A DNA stretch of 64,000 nucleotides from Thermophagus sp052400625 (GTDB taxonomy: Bacteria; Bacteroidota; Bacteroidia; Bacteroidales; Marinilabiliaceae). Where the stretch lies: NCBI GenBank assembly GCA_052400625.1, contig JBQTGH010000003.1. One strand, written 5' to 3'. Shown here one piece after another: positions 26,900-35,107 of this stretch (positions are counted from its first letter, which is position 1; the number at the start of each line of letters is the position of its first letter). The notes under the pieces are model-generated. The model saw nothing but the letters and a program-made list of their open reading frames with translations, made no database searches and was not told the DNA's origin. A program made the position numbers and the translations under genes.

Positions 26900-29119
26900 A
26901 TGAAAAATATTTATTCCATTTTTTTTTGGATTCTTTTCTTCCTGACAGCAATTGGATGTTCAGATAATAAAACTAAATCAGAAGAAAGATTGACTAGCTG
27001 GGTAAACCCATTTATGGGGACGGATGGACCAGGGAACACATATCCTGGAGCCACCCTGCCTTTTGGAATGGTACAGTTAAGCCCGGACATTGGAATGCCC
27101 GGTTGGGATCGAATTGCAGGATATTTCTGGCCAGACACTATCATTACCAGCTTTAGTCATTTGCATCTGACAGGTACGGGAGCTGGTGATCTATATGATA
27201 TTTTGCTCACACCAGTTAATAGCAAAGCCATCAAAATGTTGCCCGAAAACGGCAATCGTCCCTATTCTCGATTCAAGCACGATAATGAGAAGGCTGAACC
27301 AGGCTACTATCAGGTATTTCTTTCAGACTTTGGCATCAATGCCGAATTAACTACAACTCAAAGAACAGGGCTGCACCAATACACCTTCTCTGAGGATGAC
27401 AATTCAGGTTTTATCATAGATCTAGGATATGCGCTCAACTGGGATCGCCCGGTAAAAACAGGAATTATCATTGAAGATGACCGAACGATTTCGGGATATC
27501 GCTTTTCGTCAGGATGGGCGCCGGATCAAAGGGTTTGGTTTGTTGCCCGGTTTTCAAAACCTTTTCAAAAGGTCCAACTTTTTAAAGATAACCAATTGGT
27601 AAATTCCGACTCCGTAAGTGGACAGCTCACTAAAATTGACGTTCGTTTCAAAACCAACGAGGGAGAAAAGGTAATGGTAAAGGTCGGTTTATCAAGTGCA
27701 GATCTCAAAGGAGCCCGAAAAGCAATCGACATGGAAGCACCCGAATGGAATTTTGAAAAGTACCGCCAAGAAGCATCTAACCATTGGGAAAAGGAATTAC
27801 AAAAAATAAAAATTAAAACCCCAAATCCTATCTGGAAAGAAACATTTTATACAACACTTTACCAATCCATGCTGGCTCCCACCTTATACAGTGACGCAAA
27901 TGGCAATTATAAAGGTGCTGATGGGGATAAGCACCATGCCGAGGGTTACGACAAATACGATACTTTCTCTCTTTGGGATACTTTTAGAGCCGCCCACCCA
28001 CTCTACACCATTATGCACCCAAATCGTGTTCCCGACATGATCAATTCCATGCTGAGCCATTACGACGAAACGGGATTATTGCCCGTATGGTCCATGCAAG
28101 GCAATGAAACAAATATGATGATTGGTTATCATGCTGTTCCGGTCATCGTAGATGCCTATCTCAAAGGCATTGGCGGTTTCAATGTTGAAAAGGCATATGA
28201 AGCATGTAAGTCCAATGCCATGTCCAACAACCACGGAATTGACCAATATCGGGAGTTGGGTTACGTCCCGGCAACAAATAAACATGAAGAGTGGTCGGTT
28301 TCCAAAACTTTGGAATATGCCTACGACGACTGGTGCATTGCCATTTTTGCCAAAGCTTTAGGGAAAACCGATGATTACACCTATTTCAAAAAAAGAGCCT
28401 CCTACTGGAAAAACCATTTTGATTCGCAAACCGGTTTTATGCGCCCCAGAATGTCGGATGGTAAATTTGTTACCCCTTTCAACCCTCTAGAATACACCAA
28501 ACATTTTTGCGAAAGCAATGGTTGGCACTACTTTTGGTTTGTCCCCCACGACATCGAAACATTACGCGACACCCTAGGAATAGAGCATTTTAGCCATCGC
28601 CTCGATAGCATGTTTACATTGGTTCCATCAGCCAACGATGACCTTCCAATTTTCAGCACCGGAATGATCGGACAATATGCTCACGGGAATGAACCCAGTC
28701 ATCATGTAGCCTATCTTTACCACTTTACAGGGGAATCTTGGAAAACCCAACAGCGGGTAAGACAAATACTTACCAACATGTACAAGCCTGTACCCAATGG
28801 CCACTGCGGAAATGAAGACTGTGGGCAAATGTCAGCTTGGTATGTTTTAAGTTCCATGGGCTTTTATCCAGTCAACCCTGCAGAAGGGAAATACTATTTG
28901 GGCACTCCTCTCTGGAAGGAAGCTATCATCGAACTGCAAAACAACAAAACATTTGTCATTAAAGCCCCCAAGGTTAATGATTCCAATTTATTTATCAAAG
29001 AAGTGTACCTTAACGGCAACAAGCTCAATCGCCCTTGGATTACCCACCAAGAAATAATCAGTGGTGGCACCCTTTATTTTGAGATGTCGGAAACACCAAA
29101 TAAAAACCTCTGGAAGTAA
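26900..29119 (+). CDS. GH92 alpha-mannosidase 2 (lipoprotein)
   Basis: I place the start at ATG 26900, giving MKNIYSIFFWILFFLTAIGC, a standard lipoprotein signal; a longer frame opening at TTG 26822 would bury that signal. The 739-residue product has WVNPFMGTDGPGNTYPGATL, PFGMVQLSPD, LHLTGTGAGDLYD, the catalytic-acid motif ESNGWHYFW (about 537), GNEPSHHVAYLY (about 595) and GNEDCGQMSAW (about 636). It shares the same active-site motifs as the preceding GH92 and probably cleaves a related linkage. It follows that gene by 118 bases and precedes the third GH92 by 12 bases. Confidence 0.95.
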   Translation: MKNIYSIFFWILFFLTAIGCSDNKTKSEERLTSWVNPFMGTDGPGNTYPGATLPFGMVQLSPDIGMPGWDRIAGYFWPDTIITSFSHLHLTGTGAGDLYDILLTPVNSKAIKMLPENGNRPYSRFKHDNEKAEPGYYQVFLSDFGINAELTTTQRTGLHQYTFSEDDNSGFIIDLGYALNWDRPVKTGIIIEDDRTISGYRFSSGWAPDQRVWFVARFSKPFQKVQLFKDNQLVNSDSVSGQLTKIDVRFKTNEGEKVMVKVGLSSADLKGARKAIDMEAPEWNFEKYRQEASNHWEKELQKIKIKTPNPIWKETFYTTLYQSMLAPTLYSDANGNYKGADGDKHHAEGYDKYDTFSLWDTFRAAHPLYTIMHPNRVPDMINSMLSHYDETGLLPVWSMQGNETNMMIGYHAVPVIVDAYLKGIGGFNVEKAYEACKSNAMSNNHGIDQYRELGYVPATNKHEEWSVSKTLEYAYDDWCIAIFAKALGKTDDYTYFKKRASYWKNHFDSQTGFMRPRMSDGKFVTPFNPLEYTKHFCESNGWHYFWFVPHDIETLRDTLGIEHFSHRLDSMFTLVPSANDDLPIFSTGMIGQYAHGNEPSHHVAYLYHFTGESWKTQQRVRQILTNMYKPVPNGHCGNEDCGQMSAWYVLSSMGFYPVNPAEGKYYLGTPLWKEAIIELQNNKTFVIKAPKVNDSNLFIKEVYLNGNKLNRPWITHQEIISGGTLYFEMSETPNKNLWK

Positions 29120-29131
29120 ATTTTTTCTGCT

Positions 29132-31402
29132 ATGAATCAACTTAAATCGTTTTCTCTTTTCATAGGCTTAATAGTCTTGACCGCCTTTCCCTATTCATCC
29201 TTTTCACAGGATCTCGCATCCTATGTTAACCCGTTTATAGGGACCTCCAATTATGGAGCTACGTTTCCTGGTCCGGTAATGCCCTGGGGAATGGTTTCTA
29301 TTGTGCCATATAATGTTACCCCTCATCCTGAAAATGACTATTCCAATACTGATAGATGGTGTTCCAATCCATACGTTTACAACAACAACATAATGACAGG
29401 ATTCTCCCACGTCAACCTTAGTGGGGTTGGATGTCCTGACTTGGGAAGCATCATTCTGATGCCAACAACAGGAAAACTTGAAGTGGATTATAAAAAATAC
29501 GGAACGCCTCTTAGTGATGAATCTGCAAGTCCCGGTTATTATTCAGCTTTTCTGGACCGGTATGCCATAAAAGCCGAAGCCTCAACCACAAAAAGAACTG
29601 GTATTAACAGATTCACATTCCCGGAAGGACAAGCCAATATTCTTCTCAACTTGGGTCTTGGACTCACCAATGAATCAGGAGCATTTGTTAAAATGATTTC
29701 GGACACGGAAGTGGAAGGTTACAAATTATTAGGGACCTTCTGCTATAACCCTGATGCTGTTTTTCCTGTATTCTTTGTTGTTAAATTCAGCAAGCCGGCA
29801 ATTAAACGTGGTTATTGGAAAAAACAACCCCAATTACCAGGGACCAGGCACCAATGGTCTTCTACCAGTGGAAAATATAAAATCTATAATCAGTACTTTC
29901 GAGAATTGGCCGGCGATCAAATTGGGGCCTGGTTTACCTTTAATACCCGTCAAGGAGAAATTATTGAAGCTAAAGTGGGAATCTCATATGTTAGTATCGA
30001 AAATGCAAGAGAAAATCTAAATGTTGAACAACCGGATTTCAATTTTGAAGAAACTGTTCAAAATGCAAGAGAAGAATGGAACAACCAGCTTTCAAAGATA
30101 GAAGTGGAAGGAGGTTCCAAGGATGACAGAACAAAGTTTTATACAGCTCTTTATCATACGCTTATACACCCAAACATTCTGCAGGATGTCAATGGTGAAT
30201 ATCCGGCAATGGAATCACACGATATAAAAACCAATAAAGAATCTGACAGATACACTGTTTTTTCATTGTGGGATACTTATCGTACCGTCCATCCATTTCT
30301 AACATTGGTTTACCCAAAACAACAAACAGATATGCTTCGATCCATGGTTGACATGTACAAAGAAAACGGATGGTTGCCCAAATGGGAACTATACAGCAGA
30401 GAAACCAATGTAATGGAAGGAGATCCAGCTCTAATAGTACTTTGCGATTCCTGGTTACGAGGACTCCACAATTTCGATATTGAAACAGCCTATGAGGCAA
30501 TGCTAAAGTCTGCAAACACTCCTGAAAAGGATAACATACGACGGCCTCAAAACGATTTTTACATGAAACACCATTATATTGCCTTTCAGGATAGTTTTGA
30601 CAACTCAGTCTCCGAAGCTCTTGAATTCTATATAGCTGATTATAACCTTTCACAGCTCGCCAAAGCTTTAGGAAACAAGAGTGATCATAAGCGATTGTAT
30701 GAACGGTCACTTGGATACAAAAAATATTTTGACCCACAATACAACCTTCTCAGGCCTGTTGAAAAGAATGGTTCTTTTATGCCCAATTTTAATCCTTTTC
30801 AAGGAAGAAACTTTGAACCGGTACACGGTTTTCATGAGGGCAATTCATGGCAATACTCATTTGCTATTCCTCATGACATAAAAGGTCTCATTAAACTAAT
30901 GGGCGGCAATCGTCATTTTATCAACCAATTGCAAACAGCCTTCAGGGACTCCTTATTCGACATGAGTAATGAACCGGATATGAACTACCCTTACTTATTC
31001 AATTTTGTCAAAGGAGAAGAGTGGCGAACCCAAAAAACCGTGCGAGACTGTATAAACAGGTACTTCCACACTCAACCTCATGGTCTTCCGGGAAATGATG
31101 ATACTGGAACAATGAGTGCCTGGCTCCTATACAGCATGATGGGATTCTACCCTATTACTCCCGGAGATCCAGTTTATACACTCACCTCTCCGGTCTTCAA
31201 TAAAATAACCATTCTCTTAGATAAAAATTATTACTCGAACGATCGAATAATCATTGATTCCGAAAACAACTCACCGGAAAATATATACATACAAAAGATG
31301 GAATCCAACGGCAAACCACTTAAAAATTATTTTATTTCCCATGAGGAATTAATCCAAAACGGTGGTATCAAATTTTATTTGACTAAGACCCCTCGGAAGT
31401 AA
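29132..31402 (+). CDS. GH92 alpha-mannosidase 3 (divergent, secreted)
   Basis: The 756-residue protein has a Sec signal peptide (FPYSSFS before QDLASYVNP) and no lipobox, unlike the two GH92s before it. The core motifs are present: YVNPFIGTSNYGATFPGPVM, HVNLSGVGCPDLGS, KWELYSRETNVMEGDPA, EGNSWQYSF (about 568) and GNDDTGTMSAW (about 653). Where the other two have GNEPSHH it has SNEPDMNYPY (about 612), so its +1 sugar-binding site must differ. It likely attacks another mannose linkage of the same glycan. A strong terminator follows its stop. Confidence 0.94.
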   Translation: MNQLKSFSLFIGLIVLTAFPYSSFSQDLASYVNPFIGTSNYGATFPGPVMPWGMVSIVPYNVTPHPENDYSNTDRWCSNPYVYNNNIMTGFSHVNLSGVGCPDLGSIILMPTTGKLEVDYKKYGTPLSDESASPGYYSAFLDRYAIKAEASTTKRTGINRFTFPEGQANILLNLGLGLTNESGAFVKMISDTEVEGYKLLGTFCYNPDAVFPVFFVVKFSKPAIKRGYWKKQPQLPGTRHQWSSTSGKYKIYNQYFRELAGDQIGAWFTFNTRQGEIIEAKVGISYVSIENARENLNVEQPDFNFEETVQNAREEWNNQLSKIEVEGGSKDDRTKFYTALYHTLIHPNILQDVNGEYPAMESHDIKTNKESDRYTVFSLWDTYRTVHPFLTLVYPKQQTDMLRSMVDMYKENGWLPKWELYSRETNVMEGDPALIVLCDSWLRGLHNFDIETAYEAMLKSANTPEKDNIRRPQNDFYMKHHYIAFQDSFDNSVSEALEFYIADYNLSQLAKALGNKSDHKRLYERSLGYKKYFDPQYNLLRPVEKNGSFMPNFNPFQGRNFEPVHGFHEGNSWQYSFAIPHDIKGLIKLMGGNRHFINQLQTAFRDSLFDMSNEPDMNYPYLFNFVKGEEWRTQKTVRDCINRYFHTQPHGLPGNDDTGTMSAWLLYSMMGFYPITPGDPVYTLTSPVFNKITILLDKNYYSNDRIIIDSENNSPENIYIQKMESNGKPLKNYFISHEELIQNGGIKFYLTKTPRK

Positions 31403-31426
31403 ATTGTCAAATTCTATTTTTTATAA

Positions 31427-31462
31427 AGAGGCCTGCCTACTTATTCGGCAGGTCTCTTTTTT
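31427..31462 (+). terminator. Rho-independent terminator after the GH92 cluster
   Basis: AGAGGCCTGCC (31427-31437) pairs with GGCAGGTCTCT (31447-31457), with one G-T wobble, around a 9-base loop. It is followed by a run of T (31458-31462). It marks the end of the plus arm of the glycan locus, 24 bases after the third GH92 stop. Confidence 0.85.
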
Positions 31463-31612
31463 ATCAAATTAAAGAAAACGAAATTTGAAGCTCATACCCT
31501 CAATGATTCCCTCCAACTTATTAATGTACTTCTTTCTATAATATTCCCGCAAAAGGCAATTGATTTATTCCCCAAAAGGTTTTCTTAAATTCGATGTCCG
31601 GTAAAGCACTTT

Positions 31613-34600
31613 CTAACCTTCAATCAAAAACCTGGCACCTTGCTTAAAATAGCCACCTTTTTCACGAATATGTTCTATTAATCGTCCATAAATCTCATCG
31701 TATCTCAGAACAGCTTCATTACCAGTAATAATAATCTGTTTACGGGCCCGAGTCAGCATCACATTTAGCTTTCGATCCACCATTACAGACATTTTCCCCC
31801 GCTCTGTTTTTTCATTGAAGAATACCCTGCTTTGAGCCATAAATTCCAATTGGGAAGGGCTGTTCATACACAAAGAGATCAGAATAAAATCTTTCTGGCT
31901 TCCTTGATAACGTTCTACCGTATCAATCTGAATGGAATCAAAACAATCCAATCCCCTTGCTTCCAACGCCTCTCTGATGCTGGCAATCTGATTGCGAAAG
32001 GGGGTAATTATTCCCACATGATCAGAAATCTCACCGGCATTTCGAAAACCATGAATTTTTATTAATTGCTCAAGCACCAGACAAATCACCTGGGCCTCAA
32101 TAGCATTATATTTTTCAGAGGTTTCTCGAACAAAAAATGCCGAGGGAATAAAAACCATACGCCTTTTCCTAAGCCACTGCGACAAAATGTCGTTATCAGA
32201 AAAAGACACAGAGGCAAGAGCTCCTTTTTGGTGAGGTAATCCTGCCGGTTTTAATTTATTACCATAAAACTGACAATTAGGAAATTGTGCCAATTCAGGA
32301 TGCATCCTTCCCTGAAAGGTGAGTTCCCCCCAGGCATGATCCCAACCCTTTTTGCGACACAACCACAGTAACCGTTCAAAGTAAGAGTTTCGGCGATCAA
32401 ACAGTCCGATATCATGCAAATGCTCATCATTTATGGCTGATTCTACAGGGGGCTGGGTCACCACAGCCGGCAATTGTCGTTCGTCACCAATAAGCACGAA
32501 GCGATCAACACGACCAAGTAGTGGTATAATATTGGGTTCCAATATTTGGGACGCCTCATCGACTATTGCTATATCAAATTTTTTCAGTTCAAAGAGCTCG
32601 TTTTTCCCGAGAATGGATGACAAAGTCCCGGCAAACAGTCGGGTTTCTTCGATCATATGCCTTATTGCCTGTCGACTACCCAGATTGTTTATTTTTCGAT
32701 CCAGAAGAAGATCCTCATGTTGGGGATCGCACCCCAATTTCGATCCAATACGAATCATATTATCTCGAACCATTCCTCGAACCGACGAACACATTTCATC
32801 CACAGCTCGGTTAGTATAACTAACCAAAAGAATATTCAATGCTGTTTCGTGATACAATTCTTTCACAAACCGCTGAAGAAATAAATTGGTTTTCCCTGTT
32901 CCCGGAGGACCCACCAATAAATAATAATCTTTGGCATTCCACGCCGAAAATAACACCCGATTTTGTTCTATTCGACTTTCTTCCAGAAATCCTTTTTGAT
33001 GGACTGGAACAAATTCTTTAAAAGACAGTCCGAAACAAACCGGTTTTTTTAAACCTAATAATAAATTTCTTCGACTTTCCGGTAGTTTTAAAAACTCCAC
33101 CAAACCCGATTGCATCTGCTCAAAATTATTATCGAGCGAATCGTGTTCTAAGCCCCACAATTCATGCCGCTGGAAATAGTGTAAAGAACTTTGTTTCTGT
33201 CGTAATCTAACCGTTACTTCCTCATTGGTCAACCGTTCAATGGAACATTTCAGAACGCGATGTTGCGTAGCTAAAGATCTTTCAGATGAATGAGGATAGA
33301 GTACACAAATATCCCCACGACGGAAATTAATAAAACGATTGCTGTCTGAAGGACGGCTAAGAGTGATGGATGCTTCCGGCAAATCTGCCTTATTAATTTT
33401 TATTCTAAGATTGCGTAACTCATTAAAAGTGTCTTCATCGGTGAGATCAGTTTTGTTCCAAAGTGCTGACAAACCTTTTGTATATTCCCCATCTCCTACT
33501 TTGCTCAATATTTTTTCCCGTCCAATAAAAGAAGAAAAAGCAAAATAATAGTGACGTTCTAATGGTGATATTTTCTCCAAAATGAGTTTTTTATATTCAG
33601 TAAATTTGGAAAAAAACCACTTAAATCTCTTATCGGTTTGATCTAAACCATATTTCCTGACTTCAATATTTTGAAAAAAGTTCTCAAAAAGAGGAAAAGG
33701 TTCCTTGTCGGAAGCCATCCGGTATTCCCACGCAACAATTTGATTTCTTACATTGATAATCTCCCGCTCAATACTCTTGTATCGATCTACATAACGCACC
33801 GCTTCACCGGATTTCGAGGCCGAGGAATATAAAACTGCACTGAAAATCTTTTTAGGATGGTATCCCAGCACACGCTGAGCCATCATATTATACATTCGCA
33901 CCTGAGCCGAATGATCTTCGGCCACAACAGATGGATTATTGTTTGGAAACGGAAGTTTTCCCGATTTTAGTTCTATGATTTTAGATATGTAATGATGATT
34001 TTCGGAGGGTGATTCATCAAATAGGTCCATCCGCCCCTGTAGTCCCAGCTCCGGGCTCATTAATGACACTTCCAGATTGCTTTTGGTTCGACTTACAGGT
34101 TGATAATCTCCTTTAAGAAACTCCTCGTCAACCACCCGCCTCAAATTAATGAATTGATGCTTCAACTCATCTAAATAATCCTTATCAATACCCGAAAGTG
34201 AAGTATATGGAAGTGGGAAAGACCGGAATGACTCTTTTAAAATATCATCAAAATTCTTCTGATTGTCAGGTGGTTCATTTATAAGTTCGTCAAAAAAAAG
34301 ATTGGCTACATTTCCTTTGTGAATCGCTTTAGACAATTTACGCAATTCCGCACGGCCAGCAAAAAACAATTCAAAAGCGCGAATCTTCTTTCCCTGAATA
34401 TTCTGAAAACACTTGGCTACTGCAGTAACATCCACCAAATAGTCGGGCTCCAGCACAATAAATCCTGGTACCACTGAACCATCATTATTGCGGTGCGTAT
34501 CCAAAAGTTGTAATTGTTGCCCCGGGGTCATTAATTCTATCGAAGAAGTAAGCTCTTCATTTACATTATGAACATTGTACAAAACTACAACTGGTGAAAT

Positions 34601-35095
34601 ATCCCCCTCCACATCGGGTTGCACCAATAATTGCTTTTTCTCTGTATTTTTTTCCAGCAAAATGCACCGAAAACCTTTAACATTGATATAATAGTATTGG
34701 TCCGATTCTTCTGCCATTTCCTTCCCTGCATAGAGATGTCTCACCTCCTGCGGAACCTCCGTACCAAATATTGCCCCGTATGCTTCAGCTAACACCTTCA
34801 ATCCTCTTGTGTAATCTTTTTCATCAGGATTGAGATGCCCCTGAATAACCTTATTGGTGAAAATTCTAAAACGATGCAACCTCTTTTTATGAGTTTCACC
34901 TATCTGCATTTTGTTACAGACATAATTAAGACGCCCGAAAAGATTAGAAAAAGTGAGTCCCTCATCACGGGTCAGATAACGACAACTCTTTTCCAATGAG
35001 GCACGCAACCGCTTCATTTTTTCCGGAAGCGGAATCGCCTCATCCCCATCTATTGCCATTAATTCGTCAAAAAAACGACGAGCAGCCTCTCTCAT
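31613..35095 (-). CDS. Dna2-like PD-(D/E)XK nuclease-SF1 helicase
   Basis: I start this gene at ATG 35095 (MREAARRFFDELMAI), 12 bases after the DPP-IV-like stop; a frame from TTG 35107 is less likely. The 1160-residue protein combines a Cas4/RecB-like nuclease region (GRMDLFDES ... IIELKSGK, about 340-400, then HSAQVRMYNMM) with a superfamily 1 helicase. Helicase motifs include Walker A GPPGTGKTN (about 728), Walker B VDEASQI (about 843), GDERQLPAV, VERYQGSQKDF and LNVMLTRARKQI. This is the AAA_11/AAA_12 layout of Dna2-type enzymes, which process DNA ends or flaps. It has no defence-type partner genes nearby, so a repair or replication role is favoured. Confidence 0.88.
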   Translation of the reverse strand: MREAARRFFDELMAIDGDEAIPLPEKMKRLRASLEKSCRYLTRDEGLTFSNLFGRLNYVCNKMQIGETHKKRLHRFRIFTNKVIQGHLNPDEKDYTRGLKVLAEAYGAIFGTEVPQEVRHLYAGKEMAEESDQYYYINVKGFRCILLEKNTEKKQLLVQPDVEGDISPVVVLYNVHNVNEELTSSIELMTPGQQLQLLDTHRNNDGSVVPGFIVLEPDYLVDVTAVAKCFQNIQGKKIRAFELFFAGRAELRKLSKAIHKGNVANLFFDELINEPPDNQKNFDDILKESFRSFPLPYTSLSGIDKDYLDELKHQFINLRRVVDEEFLKGDYQPVSRTKSNLEVSLMSPELGLQGRMDLFDESPSENHHYISKIIELKSGKLPFPNNNPSVVAEDHSAQVRMYNMMAQRVLGYHPKKIFSAVLYSSASKSGEAVRYVDRYKSIEREIINVRNQIVAWEYRMASDKEPFPLFENFFQNIEVRKYGLDQTDKRFKWFFSKFTEYKKLILEKISPLERHYYFAFSSFIGREKILSKVGDGEYTKGLSALWNKTDLTDEDTFNELRNLRIKINKADLPEASITLSRPSDSNRFINFRRGDICVLYPHSSERSLATQHRVLKCSIERLTNEEVTVRLRQKQSSLHYFQRHELWGLEHDSLDNNFEQMQSGLVEFLKLPESRRNLLLGLKKPVCFGLSFKEFVPVHQKGFLEESRIEQNRVLFSAWNAKDYYLLVGPPGTGKTNLFLQRFVKELYHETALNILLVSYTNRAVDEMCSSVRGMVRDNMIRIGSKLGCDPQHEDLLLDRKINNLGSRQAIRHMIEETRLFAGTLSSILGKNELFELKKFDIAIVDEASQILEPNIIPLLGRVDRFVLIGDERQLPAVVTQPPVESAINDEHLHDIGLFDRRNSYFERLLWLCRKKGWDHAWGELTFQGRMHPELAQFPNCQFYGNKLKPAGLPHQKGALASVSFSDNDILSQWLRKRRMVFIPSAFFVRETSEKYNAIEAQVICLVLEQLIKIHGFRNAGEISDHVGIITPFRNQIASIREALEARGLDCFDSIQIDTVERYQGSQKDFILISLCMNSPSQLEFMAQSRVFFNEKTERGKMSVMVDRKLNVMLTRARKQIIITGNEAVLRYDEIYGRLIEHIREKGGYFKQGARFLIEG

Positions 35096-35107
35096 GAAAG
35101 TCAACAA

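Noticed and set aside
30189..30737. 182-codon minus-strand open frame
   Set aside because: It is antisense to the third GH92 gene and has no recognisable protein features.
31613..35095. Nuclease-helicase as part of a defence system
   Set aside because: No partner such as a methylase, toxin, CRISPR or phage-related gene is nearby; the neighbours are a peptidase gene and the end of the glycan locus.
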